Assembly (NCBI GenBank): GCA_023432655.1
Contig: JAEYUK010000223.1
Location: 1-13,335, forward strand
Source: Pseudomonadota bacterium
GTDB taxonomy: Bacteria > Bdellovibrionota > Bacteriovoracia > Bacteriovoracales > Bacteriovoracaceae
DNA: 13,335 bases
Reading direction: 5' to 3'
Shown here in pieces: positions 13,335 to 13,335 of the stretch. The number at the start of each line of letters is the position of its first letter. Positions within the stretch are counted from its first letter, which is position 1. Made by a program: the position numbers and the translations under genes. The notes under the pieces are model-generated. The model was not told the DNA's origin. It saw nothing but the letters and a program-made list of their open reading frames with translations, and made no database searches.

Positions 13335-13335
13335 G

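Noticed and set aside
1..13335. CRISPR array, transposase, prophage or integrase genes
   Set aside because: No spaced direct repeats and no matching protein families were seen in the window.

Overview
The window reads as chromosomal DNA of a low-to-moderate-GC, Gram-negative bacterium. The best guess is a member of the Bacteriovoracia (Bacteriovorax/Peredibacter-like relatives of Bdellovibrio). This rests on the gene mix (IcmF-type mutase, FHA and TPR proteins, BamD lipoprotein, AstA, an A-type Fe-S carrier beside YgfZ), the tight packing with many overlapping genes, and TTG/GTG starts. It is an inference from style and content, not a database match.

Layout: (1) 1-1540, the C-terminal part of the fused isobutyryl-CoA mutase IcmF, overlapping by one base a PduO-type cobalamin adenosyltransferase that would make its cofactor. 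(2) 1541-2905 on the minus strand, glutaredoxin 2 followed with no gap by an FHA protein with an RDD-like membrane tail. (3) 2966-4822 on the plus strand, an A-type iron-sulfur carrier and a YgfZ-family folate-binding protein fused to a TPR tail, a natural Fe-S maintenance pair. (4) 4812-6047 on the minus strand, a 411-aa HExxH protein resembling the alpha-ketoglutarate-dependent HExxH peptide beta-hydroxylase family, with no recognisable peptide substrate nearby. (5) 6048-6267, a 220-bp intergenic stretch with a 10-bp inverted repeat, an internal hairpin and a palindromic operator candidate. (6) 6268-6944, a toxin-antitoxin-like pair (DUF4258-like protein plus a zinc-less MqsA-like HTH protein). 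(7) tRNA-Asn(GTT) on the minus strand at 6972-7048. (8) 7195-7668, an unrecognised 157-aa protein started at TTG, with its ribosome binding site inside a hairpin. (9) 7665-9370 on the minus strand, an unrecognised 229-aa protein overlapping an AstA-family arginine/ornithine N-succinyltransferase. (10) 9433-13209 on the plus strand, a five-gene run (BatE-like TPR/SH3 membrane protein, cyclic-nucleotide-binding protein without HTH, AI-2E/PerM-family membrane protein, BamD, cytoplasmic TPR protein) closed by a strong bidirectional terminator at 13208-13240. (11) The tail end of a minus-strand gene at 13263-13334.

The genes split into metabolism (B12-dependent acyl-CoA rearrangement, arginine succinylation), thiol/Fe-S maintenance, and an envelope operon. 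The least ordinary items are the orphan HExxH oxygenase-like protein, the YgfZ-TPR fusion, the 229-aa partner of AstA, and the structured intergenic DNA in front of the toxin-antitoxin pair. I saw no CRISPR array, no transposase and no phage genes.
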